The position numbers and the translations under genes were made by a program. From the NCBI GenBank assembly GCA_036005845.1, contig DASYQD010000175.1:1-64000 (forward strand): DNA of 64,000 nucleotides, written 5' to 3'. A model generated the notes under the pieces. That model worked only from the letters and a program-made list of their open reading frames with translations. It was not told the origin of the DNA and searched no databases. Source of the DNA: DASYQD01 sp036005845 (GTDB lineage: Bacteria; Acidobacteriota; Thermoanaerobaculia; Multivoradales; JAIOJS01). Positions within the stretch are counted from its first letter, which is position 1. Each line of letters begins with the position of its first letter. Below are positions 17,771 to 26,358 of this stretch, piece by piece.

Positions 17771-19267
17771 ATGACACCTTCGCCCACCTCCGACGAGCCC
17801 GCGGCGCCGTCCGCGCCGGCCGCGGAGCGTGGCGTCTCGGCTTTCGGCAAGTGGGCGGTCGCGGTGCGGCGGTTCGGCTCGCCGCGGCGATGGCGGCGCA
17901 CCGCCGAATGGGTCGTGGCCATCGCGCACGAGGTGCGGCGCCGGCGCCGCGAGCCGCGGCTCACCGTCGGCGTCGACGTCAATTCGCTCTACGAGCCGCT
18001 CACCGGCGTCGGCTGGTACGTCCATCAGCTCCTGACTCATCTCGTCGATGCCGACGACGTTCGCCTGCGTCTCTACGGGCAGAGCCTGGTCGCGGGCGAT
18101 GCGGGCGCGCCGGCGCCGGTGGTTGCGCTGCCCACAGGCAGCGCCGTCGAGCGCGTCGTCTATGACGCTCCCGACGGCCTCGTCGTGCCGCCGTGGCGAG
18201 CGCGACAGCTGCTGCGCAAGCTGGCGCCGCTGCTCGTCGCCGCCGACGGCAACCGCGTGCTCTTCGCGCCCAACTTCATCCCGCCGGCCACCTTTCGCTT
18301 CGCCGCCGGCGCCCGCGTCGCCACGGTGCACGACTTGACGCTGCACCGCCTGCCCGAAGCGGCGCGCCCCGACACCGCCGCCGCGTTGCTGGAGCAGCTC
18401 GAGCGCACCTTGCTCGAGGCCGCGCTGATCGTGACGCCCAGCAACGCGGTCCGCGATGAGCTCGTCGCCCGCGGCATGGCGCCGGCTCGCGTGCGCGCGA
18501 TCCACCACGGGCCCGGGCAGCTCTCGGCGCTCGCGGCGAGCGGGCCGCCGGTCGGCACGCCCTCGCGCTATGGCCTCTACGTCGGCACGCTGGAGCCGCG
18601 CAAGAACCTGCCGCTGTTCCTCGCCGCTTGGGATCGACTGCGCCGCCGGATGCCGAACGCACCGCCGCTCGTGCTCTGCGGACGCTGGGGCTGGCACTCG
18701 GCAGATCTCGCCGCGGCCGTCGCTCGCGGAGTCGGCGAAGGCTGGCTCGTCCACTCCGGCTATGTCGCGCCGGCGCAGCTCGCGGCGCTCTACCGCGGCG
18801 CCATGTTGCTGGCGATGCCCTCGCTCTACGAGGGCTTCGGGCTGCCCGTCGTCGAGGCCTTCGCCGCCGGCGTGCCGGTCGTCGCCAGCGACCTGCCGGT
18901 GCTGCGCGAGGTGGCCGGCGACGCGGCGTTGTTCGTACCGCCGAACGAAGGCGAAGCGTGGACGGCGACCCTCGCTCGGCTGCTCGCCGACGACGCGCTG
19001 CGCGCCGAGATGGCGGCCGGCGGCCGCGCGCGGGCCCAGCGCTTCGATTGGCGCCGCGCCGCCGCCGCGCACGTCGACGCCTGGCGCACCGCGGCCGCGC
19101 GCGAGGGCCGCGGGTCGGCGGATATACTGCCGCCTGCCTTGGCCCCTGCCTTGGCTTCAGAGGCTTCCGAGGCGCCCCATGCGCCGGCCGGCAACACGCC
19201 GCCGGCCGCGGCGCCGACCTCCGCTCGCGGCGCCGCCGAGGTTGCCGCACCCGCGGCACGCGCGTGA
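17771..19267 (+). CDS. Glycosyltransferase, GT4 family
   Basis: The protein is 498 residues with the ATG at 17771; the GT core begins near residue 60 (LTVGVDVNSLYEPLTGVGWYV). Typical GT4 elements are seen: VHDLTLHRLPE, VGTLEPRKNLPLFLAAWDRL and SLYEGFGLPVVEAFAAGVPVV with the E-x7-E pair. The last 45 residues are Ala/Pro-rich and probably disordered. The first 55 residues are basic and have no known match, so a later start is possible. It opens the plus-strand half of the EPS cluster, 13 bases before the next gene. Confidence 0.88.
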   Translation: MTPSPTSDEPAAPSAPAAERGVSAFGKWAVAVRRFGSPRRWRRTAEWVVAIAHEVRRRRREPRLTVGVDVNSLYEPLTGVGWYVHQLLTHLVDADDVRLRLYGQSLVAGDAGAPAPVVALPTGSAVERVVYDAPDGLVVPPWRARQLLRKLAPLLVAADGNRVLFAPNFIPPATFRFAAGARVATVHDLTLHRLPEAARPDTAAALLEQLERTLLEAALIVTPSNAVRDELVARGMAPARVRAIHHGPGQLSALAASGPPVGTPSRYGLYVGTLEPRKNLPLFLAAWDRLRRRMPNAPPLVLCGRWGWHSADLAAAVARGVGEGWLVHSGYVAPAQLAALYRGAMLLAMPSLYEGFGLPVVEAFAAGVPVVASDLPVLREVAGDAALFVPPNEGEAWTATLARLLADDALRAEMAAGGRARAQRFDWRRAAAAHVDAWRTAAAREGRGSADILPPALAPALASEASEAPHAPAGNTPPAAAPTSARGAAEVAAPAARA

Positions 19268-19280
19268 GCACCTCCTCCCC

Positions 19281-20462
19281 ATGCAGAACAGCGGTCCCGC
19301 CGAAGCTCCGATCGCACTCGAGCGGACCCCTTTCAGTTTCAGCGCAGCGAAGCGCAAGCCGCGGCTCGGCGTGGACCTGCGGGCGGCGCTCGGGGAGCTC
19401 ACCGGCATTGGCGTCTACACCCGCGCGCTCCTCGAGGAGCTGGCGCGGCGGGGCTCGTTCGACATCGTCGCCATGGCCCATCGTCCGCCGCAGCACGACG
19501 GCTGGATGCGCGAGCACGGCATCGCCTTCGAGGCGCAGCCCGCGCCCTACGGCGTGCTCTGGCAACAGCTGCGGCTGCCGCGGCGGTTGGCGCGCGGTGA
19601 CGTCGACGTCTTCTGGTCGCCGCTGCAGACGCTGCCGCTGCTCGGCGAGACCCCGGCGGTGGTGACCGTGCACGACCTCACCACGCTGCTGCTGCCCGAG
19701 ACACACCGCTTCAAGGTGATGGCGACGCAGGTGCCGCTGCTCGGCCGCAGCCTGGCGCGGGCGCGGCGCATCCTCGCCGTGTCGGAAGCGACGGCCGCCG
19801 ACGTGCGCCGGTTCTTTCCCGAGACCGCCGGTCGCTTGAGCGTCGTCCTCGGCGGCGTCGCGGCTCGCTTCACGCCCGCCAACGCCGACCAGGTCGCGGC
19901 AACTCGCGAGCAGCTCGGCTGCCCCGACGGCTACTTCCTCTACGTCGGCACCCTCGAGCCGCGCAAGAACGTCGCCCTCCTGGTCGACGCGTGGCAGTCG
20001 CTGCGCGAGGAGCACGCGGACGTGCCGCCGCTCGTCCTCGTCGGCGGCTACGGCTGGAAGAGCCGCGGGTTGTACTCACGCCTCGAAGCGCTCGCCGGCG
20101 AAGGCGTGCACCTGCTCGGTTGGCTGCACGACGACGAGCTCCTGCGCGTGCTGCAGGCGGCGAGCTGCTTCGTCTACCCGAGCCTCTACGAGGGCTTCGG
20201 CCTGCCGGCCGCGGAGGCGCTCGCCTGCGGCGTGCCGACCATCGTCGCCGACACCAGCAGTTTGCCCGAGGTGGTGGGCGACGCCGCGCTGCTCGTCGAC
20301 CCGCACGACCCCGGCGACCTCGCCGAGGCGATGCGGCGCGTGCTCCAGGAGCCGGGCCTCGCCGCCGACCTCGCCGCCCGCGGCCCGCGGCAGGCGGCGC
20401 GCTTCTCATGGGAGCGCAGCGCGGCGCAGCTCGAGGCGGCGCTGCTGGAGGCGCTGGCGTGA
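19281..20462 (+). CDS. Glycosyltransferase, GT4 family
   Basis: The 393-residue product resembles its upstream neighbour: LGVDLRAALGELTGIGVYTRAL at the N-terminus, VHDLTTLLLPETHRF, then VGTLEPRKNVALLVDAWQSL and SLYEGFGLPAAEALACGVPTI with the E-x7-E motif. The similarity suggests tandem duplication followed by specialisation for a different linkage. The ATG at 19281 follows CCTCCTCCCC and no good Shine-Dalgarno sequence, so translation may depend on coupling with the preceding gene, which ends 13 bases earlier. Confidence 0.9.
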   Translation: MQNSGPAEAPIALERTPFSFSAAKRKPRLGVDLRAALGELTGIGVYTRALLEELARRGSFDIVAMAHRPPQHDGWMREHGIAFEAQPAPYGVLWQQLRLPRRLARGDVDVFWSPLQTLPLLGETPAVVTVHDLTTLLLPETHRFKVMATQVPLLGRSLARARRILAVSEATAADVRRFFPETAGRLSVVLGGVAARFTPANADQVAATREQLGCPDGYFLYVGTLEPRKNVALLVDAWQSLREEHADVPPLVLVGGYGWKSRGLYSRLEALAGEGVHLLGWLHDDELLRVLQAASCFVYPSLYEGFGLPAAEALACGVPTIVADTSSLPEVVGDAALLVDPHDPGDLAEAMRRVLQEPGLAADLAARGPRQAARFSWERSAAQLEAALLEALA

Positions 20463-20469
20463 AACGTCT

Positions 20470-20565
20470 GTCATCGCGAGGCCGCGCAGCGGCCGTGGCG
20501 ATCTCGATGCTGGCTGGTCGCAACGCATCGAGATTGCTTCGTCGCTTCGCTCCTCGCAATGACGA
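20470..20565. repeat. Dispersed palindromic repeat, copy 2
   Basis: Arms gtcatcgcgaggccgc to gcgatctcgatg (20470-20509) and catcgagattgcttcg to cctcgcaatgac (20526-20563) form an imperfect 40-base inverted repeat around a 16-base loop. The same arms occur at 16088-16170 in reversed order. The element fills the gap between two glycosyltransferase genes and could fold into a long mRNA hairpin. Confidence 0.75.
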
Positions 20566-20583
20566 CACGGGTGGGACTACGCG

Positions 20584-21858
20584 ATGGCAGTGATCGGCAT
20601 CGACGCGCGCAAGATCCGCGACTTCGGGATCGGCACCTACATTCGAAACCTGGTGCGCGGGCTGGCGGCGCTCGACGGCGAGAACGAGTACGTGCTCCTC
20701 GTCGGCCCCAACGGCCCCGAGGCGCTCGCCGGCCTGCCGGCGAACTTCCGGCTGCTGCAGGAGCGCTCGAAGGTCTACAGCGCGCGCGAGCTGTTCTCGC
20801 TGTCGTGGCGGCTCTGGCGCCTCGAGCTCGACCTCTACCACGCCACCCACTACGTGCTGCCGCTGGTGGTGCCATGCAAGTCGGTGGTCACCATCCACGA
20901 CATCATCCACCTGCTCTACCCCGAGTTCCTGCCGTCGCGGCTGGCGTTCTTCTACGCGCAGCGCATGATCCGCCGCACGCTGGCGCGCTCGCATCGCGTC
21001 ATCGCGGTGTCGCAGAACACGCGCTCGGACCTGCTGCGCTTCTTCGACGCCGACGGCCGCAACATCGAGGTCGTCTTCAACGGCGTCGACGCCGTCTTCC
21101 ACCAGCGCCTCTCGCGCGAGGACCTGTCGCGCTGGCAGCGGCAGCTCGGCATCGCCTCGCCCTACCTGCTCTTCGTCGGCAATCCGAAGCCGCACAAGAA
21201 CCTCGACAACGTCATCCAGGCCTACGCCAAGGCGCAGGCGATCCACGGCTTCGACGCCGACCTCGTCTGCGTCGGTGGCAACCCCGAGGCCGACCTGCGC
21301 ACGCGCCAGCGCGCCGAGGCCGCCGGCGTCGCCGACCGCATGCGCCTGCTCGGCCAGGTGCCCGACGAGGCGCTGCCGGCGATCTACCAGGGCGCCACGC
21401 TGTTCCTCTACCCGACGCTCTACGAGGGATTCGGGCTGCCGGTGATCGAGGCGATGGCCTCGGGCGTGCCGGTGATCACCTCCAACACCTCGGCGCTGCG
21501 CGAGATCGGCGAGGGCTACGCGCACCTCGTCAACCCGCTCGAGGTCGAGGCGCTGGCGCGCGCCATCGCGCAGCTCATGGCCGACGAGCAGCACCGCGCC
21601 TCGCTCGCCGAGCTGGGGCTGCGCCGGGCGCGCGAGTTCTCGTGGGAGCGGACGGCGCGGCGTACGCTGGCCGTATACAAGAGCGTGCTCGAGGGCACCC
21701 CGATCGTCAACCTGAGCGCCTCGGGCACGTGGCCGGTGCCGCGGCTCGACCAGTCGGCTAGCGGCACCTACAAGGTGACGCCGCGGCCGCCGGCGACGGC
21801 GCCGGCCACCCCTGCGCCTCCTGCATCGCCGGATGGTGGCGGAAGTCCGCGCTCGTGA
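20584..21858 (+). CDS. Glycosyltransferase, GT4 family
   Basis: The 424-residue protein begins MAVIGIDARKIRDFGIGTYIRNL, the GT-B acceptor loop. It continues with TIHDIIHLLYPEF, LFVGNPKPHKNLDNVIQAY and TLYEGFGLPVIEAMASGVPVI, with the E-x7-E catalytic pair. The C-terminal 45 residues are a disordered Pro/Ala tail. The stop overlaps the GTG of the next gene. It belongs to the RfaB/mannosyltransferase-like branch. The exact sugar cannot be inferred. Confidence 0.9.
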   Translation: MAVIGIDARKIRDFGIGTYIRNLVRGLAALDGENEYVLLVGPNGPEALAGLPANFRLLQERSKVYSARELFSLSWRLWRLELDLYHATHYVLPLVVPCKSVVTIHDIIHLLYPEFLPSRLAFFYAQRMIRRTLARSHRVIAVSQNTRSDLLRFFDADGRNIEVVFNGVDAVFHQRLSREDLSRWQRQLGIASPYLLFVGNPKPHKNLDNVIQAYAKAQAIHGFDADLVCVGGNPEADLRTRQRAEAAGVADRMRLLGQVPDEALPAIYQGATLFLYPTLYEGFGLPVIEAMASGVPVITSNTSALREIGEGYAHLVNPLEVEALARAIAQLMADEQHRASLAELGLRRAREFSWERTARRTLAVYKSVLEGTPIVNLSASGTWPVPRLDQSASGTYKVTPRPPATAPATPAPPASPDGGGSPRS

Positions 21859-23009
21859 GCGTGGCGAATCTGCACGCCCGCGCGGCGTCGCCGAAGGTCG
21901 CCCTCGTCCATGACTGGCTCACCGGCATGCGCGGCGGCGAGAAGGTGCTCGAGGCGATCGCGGAGCTGTACCCGCAGGCGCCCATCTACACTCTTTTTCA
22001 CTTCGCTGGCACCGTCTCGCCGGCGCTCGAGAGCCACACCATCCACACCAGCTTCCTGCAGCGCGCGCCGGCGCTACGCCGCCACTACCGCCGCTACCTG
22101 CCGCTCTTCCCCACCGGCATCGAGAGCTTCGACCTCGACGGCTACGACCTCGTCTTGAGCAGCAGCCACTGCGTCGCCAAGGGCGTCATCCCCGGCCCGC
22201 ACGCCTACCACGTCTGCTACTGCCACACGCCCATGCGCTACGCATGGGACCAGCGCCACGCCTACTTCCCACCGGGCCGCGGGCCGATCTCGCTCGCGCG
22301 CGCGCTGGTGCTCGCCTGGCTGCGCACCTGGGACGCCGGCACCGCCGTGCGCGTCGACCGCTTCGTCGCCAACTCGCGCTTCGTGGCGGCGCGCATTCGC
22401 CGCTACTACGGCCGCGATGCCGACGTGCTGGCGCCGCCGGTGGACGTCGACTTCTTCACGCCGGGGACCGACGCCGCAGACGACGACCCCAGCCGCCGCA
22501 GCTACGCGCTCGCCGTCGCCGCCGCGGTCCCCTACAAGCGCCTCGACCTCGCCGTCGCCGCCTGCGCCAAGCAGGGCATCCCGCTGCGCATCGTCGGCGG
22601 TGGCCCCGAGGAGCGCCGCCTCGCCACAGGCGCCGGCGACGTCAAGGTGCTCGGCCGCGTCGGCGACGAGGAGCTGCGCGAGCTCTACCGCGGCGCGCGT
22701 TTTCTCGTGCAGCCCGGCGTCGAAGACTTCGGCATCTCCGCCGTCGAGGCCCTCGCCTGCGGCACTCCCGTCGTCGCGCTCGGCAGCGGCGGCGTGCGCG
22801 ACATCGTCGTCCACGGCGAGCACGGCGTCCTCTACCACCCGGCCGGCGATGCCGGCGCTTTGGCCGCCGCCATTGACAAATTTGAACGGATCCGGTTCAA
22901 TCTGTTGAACCTGCGTCGCCGGGCGGAAGGCTTTGCACCTGCGCGTTTCGTCGCCGGGCTGCAGAAGTTGCTCGCCGCTCCGGCTGCTGTTGCGGAGGGG
23001 ATTCGTTGA
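21855..23009 (+). CDS. Glycosyltransferase, GT4 family (WbaZ-like)
   Basis: The 384-residue protein carries VALVHDWLTGMRGGEKVLEAI at the N-terminus and CYCHTPMRYAWDQRHAYF in the middle. This combination is typical of the WbaZ/mannosyltransferase-like subfamily of GT4. The donor domain shows YALAVAAAVPYKRLDLAVAA and QPGVEDFGISAVEALACGTPVV. It starts at a GTG overlapping the previous stop (GTGA) and ends in an overlap with the TTG of the sugar-phosphate transferase gene. The three genes are therefore translated as one block. Confidence 0.9.
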   Translation: MSVANLHARAASPKVALVHDWLTGMRGGEKVLEAIAELYPQAPIYTLFHFAGTVSPALESHTIHTSFLQRAPALRRHYRRYLPLFPTGIESFDLDGYDLVLSSSHCVAKGVIPGPHAYHVCYCHTPMRYAWDQRHAYFPPGRGPISLARALVLAWLRTWDAGTAVRVDRFVANSRFVAARIRRYYGRDADVLAPPVDVDFFTPGTDAADDDPSRRSYALAVAAAVPYKRLDLAVAACAKQGIPLRIVGGGPEERRLATGAGDVKVLGRVGDEELRELYRGARFLVQPGVEDFGISAVEALACGTPVVALGSGGVRDIVVHGEHGVLYHPAGDAGALAAAIDKFERIRFNLLNLRRRAEGFAPARFVAGLQKLLAAPAAVAEGIR

Positions 23010-24445
23010 TCCAACGTCGGCATCGCGCCCGTGCCGCGCTCTACATGGCGGCGGACCTCGGCGCGACTCTCGTCGCCTTCTTCATCGCCTGGAACCTGCG
23101 CTTCGAGAACCCGGTCGTGCCGATCAAGCACGGCGTGCCGGAGTTCCAGCGCTACCTCGAGCTGTTGCCGGCGGTGCTGCTGATCTGGCCGATCGTCTTC
23201 TACTTCCACGGCCTGTACCAGACGCGGCGCGGCCGCAGCCGCGTCGACGAAGTGCTCACCGTCGTGGTGGCGATCCTCCTCGCCGCCATCCTGCTGTCGA
23301 CCTTCAGCGCCTACTACCGGCCGCCGCTCGAGCCCGGCAGCGCGCTCTACTTCACCTACAGCCGCTGGTTCCTCGGCCTCTTCGTCGGCCTCGACCTGCT
23401 GCTCGTGGCGACGGCGCGCATGACGGTGCGCTGGGTCCTGCAGCGGCGGGCGCTCAACGGCCACAGCCAGCAGCGCATCCTCGTCGTCGGCGCCGGCATG
23501 CTCGGCCGCGAGATCGCCAAGAAGCTGCAGGACCACCGCGAGCTCGGGCTACAGCTCGTCGGCTTCCTCGACGACGACCCGGGCAAGGCGGGCGCCAGCT
23601 TCCACGGCGCCCCGGTGTTGGGCGCCATCCAGGACGTCGATCGCGTGCTCGAAGAGGACCGCGTCGACCAGGTCTACATCGCGCTGCCGCTCGAGGCGCA
23701 CAAGAAGATGTTGCGCGCTCTGGAGCGCGTACGCAGCGAGTGCGTCGAGGTAAAGCTCGTCCCCGACATCCTGCAGTACGCGACGCTCAAGGCGACGCTC
23801 GAGGACCTCGACGGCACGCCGGTGATCAACCTCTCGCAGGTGCCGCTGCAGGGCTGGACGAGCCTGGTCAAGCGCGGCATGGACGCGGCGGTGGCGGCGA
23901 CGGGGCTGCTGGCGCTGACGTTCGTGGTGCCGGTGCTGCCGCTGATCGCACTGGCGATCTGGCTGGAGGACCGCGGGCCGGTGCTCTACCGCCAGGAGCG
24001 GATGGGGCTCGACGGGCGGCCGTTCATGATCTGGAAGTTCCGCTCGATGCGCTCCGACGCCGAGGGCACGACCGGCCCGGTGTGGGCGATTCGCAACGAC
24101 GAGCGCCGCACGCGGCTCGGCAGCCTGCTGCGGCGGTGGTCGCTCGACGAGCTGCCGCAGCTGTGGAACGTGCTGCGCGGCGACATGTCGCTGGTCGGGC
24201 CGCGGCCGGAGCGGCCGACGTTCGTGCGCGAGTTCAAGCACAAGGTGCCGCAGTACATGTTGCGCCATCGCGTCAAGGCGGGGATCACCGGCTGGGCGCA
24301 GGTGCACGGGTGGCGCGGCAACACTTCGATCCGGAAGCGGATCCAGTACGACCTTTACTACATCGAGAATTGGTCGTTGAAGCTGGATCTCAAGATTTTG
24401 TGGATGACGCTACGGCAGGGGCTGCGGCACCACAACGCTTACTAA
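23006..24445 (+). CDS. Undecaprenyl-phosphate sugar phosphotransferase (polyprenyl glycosylphosphotransferase)
   Basis: The 479-residue membrane enzyme would start EPS repeat units by moving a sugar-1-phosphate onto undecaprenyl phosphate. Several transmembrane helices occupy about residues 1-140. A CoA-binding/Rossmann-like domain follows (ILVVGAGMLGREIAKKL). The C-terminal catalytic domain has KRGMDAAVAATGLL, RMGLDGRPFMIWKFRSM and SLDELPQLWNVLRGDMSLVGPRPE. Length and domain order match the WcaJ/ExoY-type glucose phosphotransferases. The start is a TTG at 23006 (TTGA overlap) with GGAGGGG just before it. It is the most diagnostic gene for reading this region as an EPS locus. Confidence 0.93.
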   Translation: MIQRRHRARAALYMAADLGATLVAFFIAWNLRFENPVVPIKHGVPEFQRYLELLPAVLLIWPIVFYFHGLYQTRRGRSRVDEVLTVVVAILLAAILLSTFSAYYRPPLEPGSALYFTYSRWFLGLFVGLDLLLVATARMTVRWVLQRRALNGHSQQRILVVGAGMLGREIAKKLQDHRELGLQLVGFLDDDPGKAGASFHGAPVLGAIQDVDRVLEEDRVDQVYIALPLEAHKKMLRALERVRSECVEVKLVPDILQYATLKATLEDLDGTPVINLSQVPLQGWTSLVKRGMDAAVAATGLLALTFVVPVLPLIALAIWLEDRGPVLYRQERMGLDGRPFMIWKFRSMRSDAEGTTGPVWAIRNDERRTRLGSLLRRWSLDELPQLWNVLRGDMSLVGPRPERPTFVREFKHKVPQYMLRHRVKAGITGWAQVHGWRGNTSIRKRIQYDLYYIENWSLKLDLKILWMTLRQGLRHHNAY

Positions 24446-24454
24446 GCGCGCGCC

Positions 24455-24872
24455 TCAGGGCAGGATTTGCAACCCCTCGGCCCGGGCGGCCTCGACTAGA
24501 CGATCGTCGAAGGCCGCGAAGGCGACGCTTCCGGCGCCGTCGCGCAACATCAGGCAGGAAGCGAGCTGCAGTGCGTCGCCGGCCCGTAGCGTGTGGCGTA
24601 CGAGCAGGGCGCGCGCCCGGCTGGTGACGGCGGAGACGATTTCGACGACGGTCATCGCCGCGAGGTCGTGAGTCAGCTCGGCGAGCGCCCGATCCCGTTC
24701 GGCAAGGTCGAAGGCCCCTTCACGACAGCGGCGCGCCAGGGCCGACACCACCTCCACCTCGGAGCCGGCTCGTGGCCGGAGTACCCGACCCGACCCAGCG
24801 TCGCACCAGCTCCGTGCCCTCCTCCCGCACGTATCGCTTGACGAGAGCGCTGGCGTCGAAATAACGGATCAG
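24455..24872 (-). pseudogene. Frameshifted PIN-domain (VapC-like) toxin
   Basis: Reading from 24872, IRYFDASALVKRYVREEGTELVRR is the classic PIN N-terminus with its metal-binding Asp. After ATSRL the frame goes wrong. The rest of the domain (EVEVVSALARRC, then AGDALQLASCLMLRDGA and FAAFDDRLVEAA) is found in another frame ending at 24455. A two-base loss from CTCTCCGAG to CTCCGAG near 24760-24766 would explain it. The expected start codon is CTG, overlapping the antitoxin stop. It is either a decayed toxin or a sequencing error; all other parts of the domain look intact. Confidence 0.75.
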
Positions 24873-25156
24873 AAGCGGTCCTCGCGCCCTTCGATCACCG
24901 CCTCGGATGCGGCGGGCCCCGACGAGACGATCGGACGAAACGCGCGGACCTTGGCCTTCTCGCCGCGGGTCACCACGCCCATCGCCGCAAGCACGGCCAG
25001 TCCCGCCTCGTCGTGCGAGCCATTGCCCCCCAGCGGACGCAGCTCCGCTATCGGCTCCCCTCGATCGGTGACCACCAGCGTTGCTCCACGACGGACCTTG
25101 CGGAGATAGGTGCCCAACCGGGTCTTCAGCTCGCGCGCGCCGACCGTCGTTCGCAT
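24869..25156 (-). CDS. Phd/YefM-family antitoxin
   Basis: The 95-residue protein has the Phd/YefM DNA-binding N-terminus VGARELKTRLGTYLRKVRRGATLVVTDRGEPIAEL. An acidic, flexible C-terminus follows that would wrap the toxin. The stop overlaps the presumed start of the PIN toxin, the usual antitoxin-first order. A direct repeat sits at its start codon and probably serves autoregulation. With the toxin frame broken, the antitoxin may be kept as a remnant or for cross-neutralisation. Confidence 0.85.
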   Translation of the reverse strand: MRTTVGARELKTRLGTYLRKVRRGATLVVTDRGEPIAELRPLGGNGSHDEAGLAVLAAMGVVTRGEKAKVRAFRPIVSSGPAASEAVIEGREDRF

Positions 25157-25173
25157 GTGACCATTGTGACCAC
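25156..25173. promoter_or_regulatory. Direct-repeat operator at the antitoxin start
   Basis: TGTGACCA occurs twice, at 25156-25163 and 25165-25172, with a 9-base period, directly abutting the antitoxin ATG. Paired short repeats over the promoter are usual for autoregulated toxin-antitoxin operons. The regulatory role is inferred. Confidence 0.45.
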
Positions 25174-25222
25174 AAGGGCTCTGGCTGTCAAACCTGGCGA
25201 AGCGCGTCTCGGTCTGAAGGGT

Positions 25223-25561
25223 CTACCGCTTGCCTTCGCGGTAGGCGATCACGCGGACCTTTTCGACGGTGATCATGCCTTCGTGGACCATCTCGTCGAG
25301 GATGGGTAGGAAGGCTTCGATGCGGTCGCGCTTGTCGACGATCTCGACGATGATAGGCAGATCTTGCGAGAGCCGCAGGATCGACGAGGTGTGGATGCGG
25401 CTGTGGGCGCCGAAGCCCTCGAGGCCGCGCAGGACAGTGGCACCGGCGAGGCCGAGCTCGCGGGCGCGCAGCACGATGGCTTCCGAGAGTGGCTTGCCGT
25501 GCCAGTGGTCGCTCTCGCCGATGAAGATGCGCAGCAGCTCGCCTTCGCCGTCGATCTTCAT
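25223..25561 (-). CDS. DUF190 family protein
   Basis: The 112-residue protein matches DUF190, a PII-like small family commonly encoded beside CrcB fluoride channels. It shows LLRIFIGESDHWHGKPLSEAIV, AGATVLRGLEGFGAHSRIHTS and LPIIVEIVDKRDRIEAFLPIL. The PII-like fold suggests binding of a nucleotide or ion and regulation of the partner channel, but this is not established. It starts 10 bases after crcB on the same strand. Length and motifs are complete. Confidence 0.9.
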   Translation of the reverse strand: MKIDGEGELLRIFIGESDHWHGKPLSEAIVLRARELGLAGATVLRGLEGFGAHSRIHTSSILRLSQDLPIIVEIVDKRDRIEAFLPILDEMVHEGMITVEKVRVIAYREGKR

Positions 25562-25571
25562 CGCGATCTCC

Positions 25572-25952
25572 TCAACCCATCAGCCAGCGCACCAACGCGA
25601 CGCCGGCGACCACTGCCACGCAGCCGGCGACGAGGCTACCGGCGCCATTGGCGAGCGCTTGCCAGGGTTGGCCGCGCCGCATCAGCTCGACCGTCTCGTA
25701 GCTCAACGTCGAGAAGGTCGTGTAGCCGCCGAGCACGCCCATCCCGCCAAAGAGTCGCCACGATGGACCCACACCAGCGCGCGTCTCCAGCGTTCCCAGG
25801 AGTGCCCCGAGCAACAAGCACCCCGACACGTTCACCATCAACGTTCCCCACGGAAACTCCGCCGTCGCGAACCTGTGCACCCAGCCGCCAATCAGGTAAC
25901 GAGCTGCGGCACCAAGGAAACCGCCGGCTCCCACCAACAGCACGTCGCGCAA
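25572..25952 (-). CDS. crcB: CrcB/Fluc fluoride channel
   Basis: The 126-residue membrane protein has four hydrophobic helices and the family motifs GAGGFLGAAARYLIG, FPWGTLMVNVSGCLLLG and GVLGGYTTFSTLSYE. The conserved Asn and the Phe/Ser/Thr track line the fluoride pore. Known members form dual-topology dimers that export fluoride. I chose the second of two tandem TTG codons (25952) because it lies six bases after AGGAGG; the first (25955) is too close. No fluoride riboswitch could be recognised upstream. DUF190 follows in the same operon. Confidence 0.92.
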   Translation of the reverse strand: MRDVLLVGAGGFLGAAARYLIGGWVHRFATAEFPWGTLMVNVSGCLLLGALLGTLETRAGVGPSWRLFGGMGVLGGYTTFSTLSYETVELMRRGQPWQALANGAGSLVAGCVAVVAGVALVRWLMG

Positions 25953-25982
25953 CAAGCTCCTCCTGTTCTGACGACAGCTTAA

Positions 25983-26292
25983 GCGAGACCGGTCTCGCCT
26001 CGCGGGCCGGGCGGGCCGGTGGGAGTTGCGGCGGCCCTGAGCACGGCCTGGGGACCCCACTTGCTCGGCGGCGGGGTCCGCGGCGGTGAACGCGGTGGCG
26101 ATTGCCTGGGGCCGCTTGTAGGCGCGACACGATCGAGCGAGCTTGCGTACTTAGGTTCAACGCGCCGGCGGCCTCAGGCCGGCTCGCGTCTGCGCGAGAC
26201 GTTCGCCGCCGCCCGCCGCGGACTCCGCCGCCGAGTTAGTGGGGTCAGGCCGCGCGCATGGGCCGCCGCAACTCCCACTGGCCCGCCCGGCC
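25983..26292. repeat. Long imperfect inverted repeat in the crcB/transglutaminase gap
   Basis: The gap 25953-26358 has no convincing gene. Its left arm (about 26004-26092) and right arm (about 26200-26292) are inverted copies over roughly 90 bases, sharing blocks such as ggccgggcgggcc, gtgggagttgcggcgg, accccact and ctcggcggcgg. The centre is about 107 bases. A perfect 16-base palindrome gcgagaccggtctcgc lies just outside at 25983-25998. The layout could be a miniature non-autonomous element or a very long hairpin. No target-site duplication was found by eye. Confidence 0.6.
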
Positions 26293-26358
26293 TCCCACGA
26301 CTCCCCGCACTCGCTCTTCACCGTCGCGCTATGCGAACGTGCTCACAGCGCCAGCTTG

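Noticed and set aside
17267..19072. A 958-codon minus-strand frame ending in the GT4 gene at 16196
   Set aside because: The upstream 600 codons are antisense to the glycosyltransferase at 17771; the TTG at 17266 with GGAGAAGG explains the real start.
25953..26100. Fluoride (crcB) riboswitch upstream of crcB
   Set aside because: I could not find the conserved pseudoknot blocks on the minus strand; the region is dominated by the inverted repeat.
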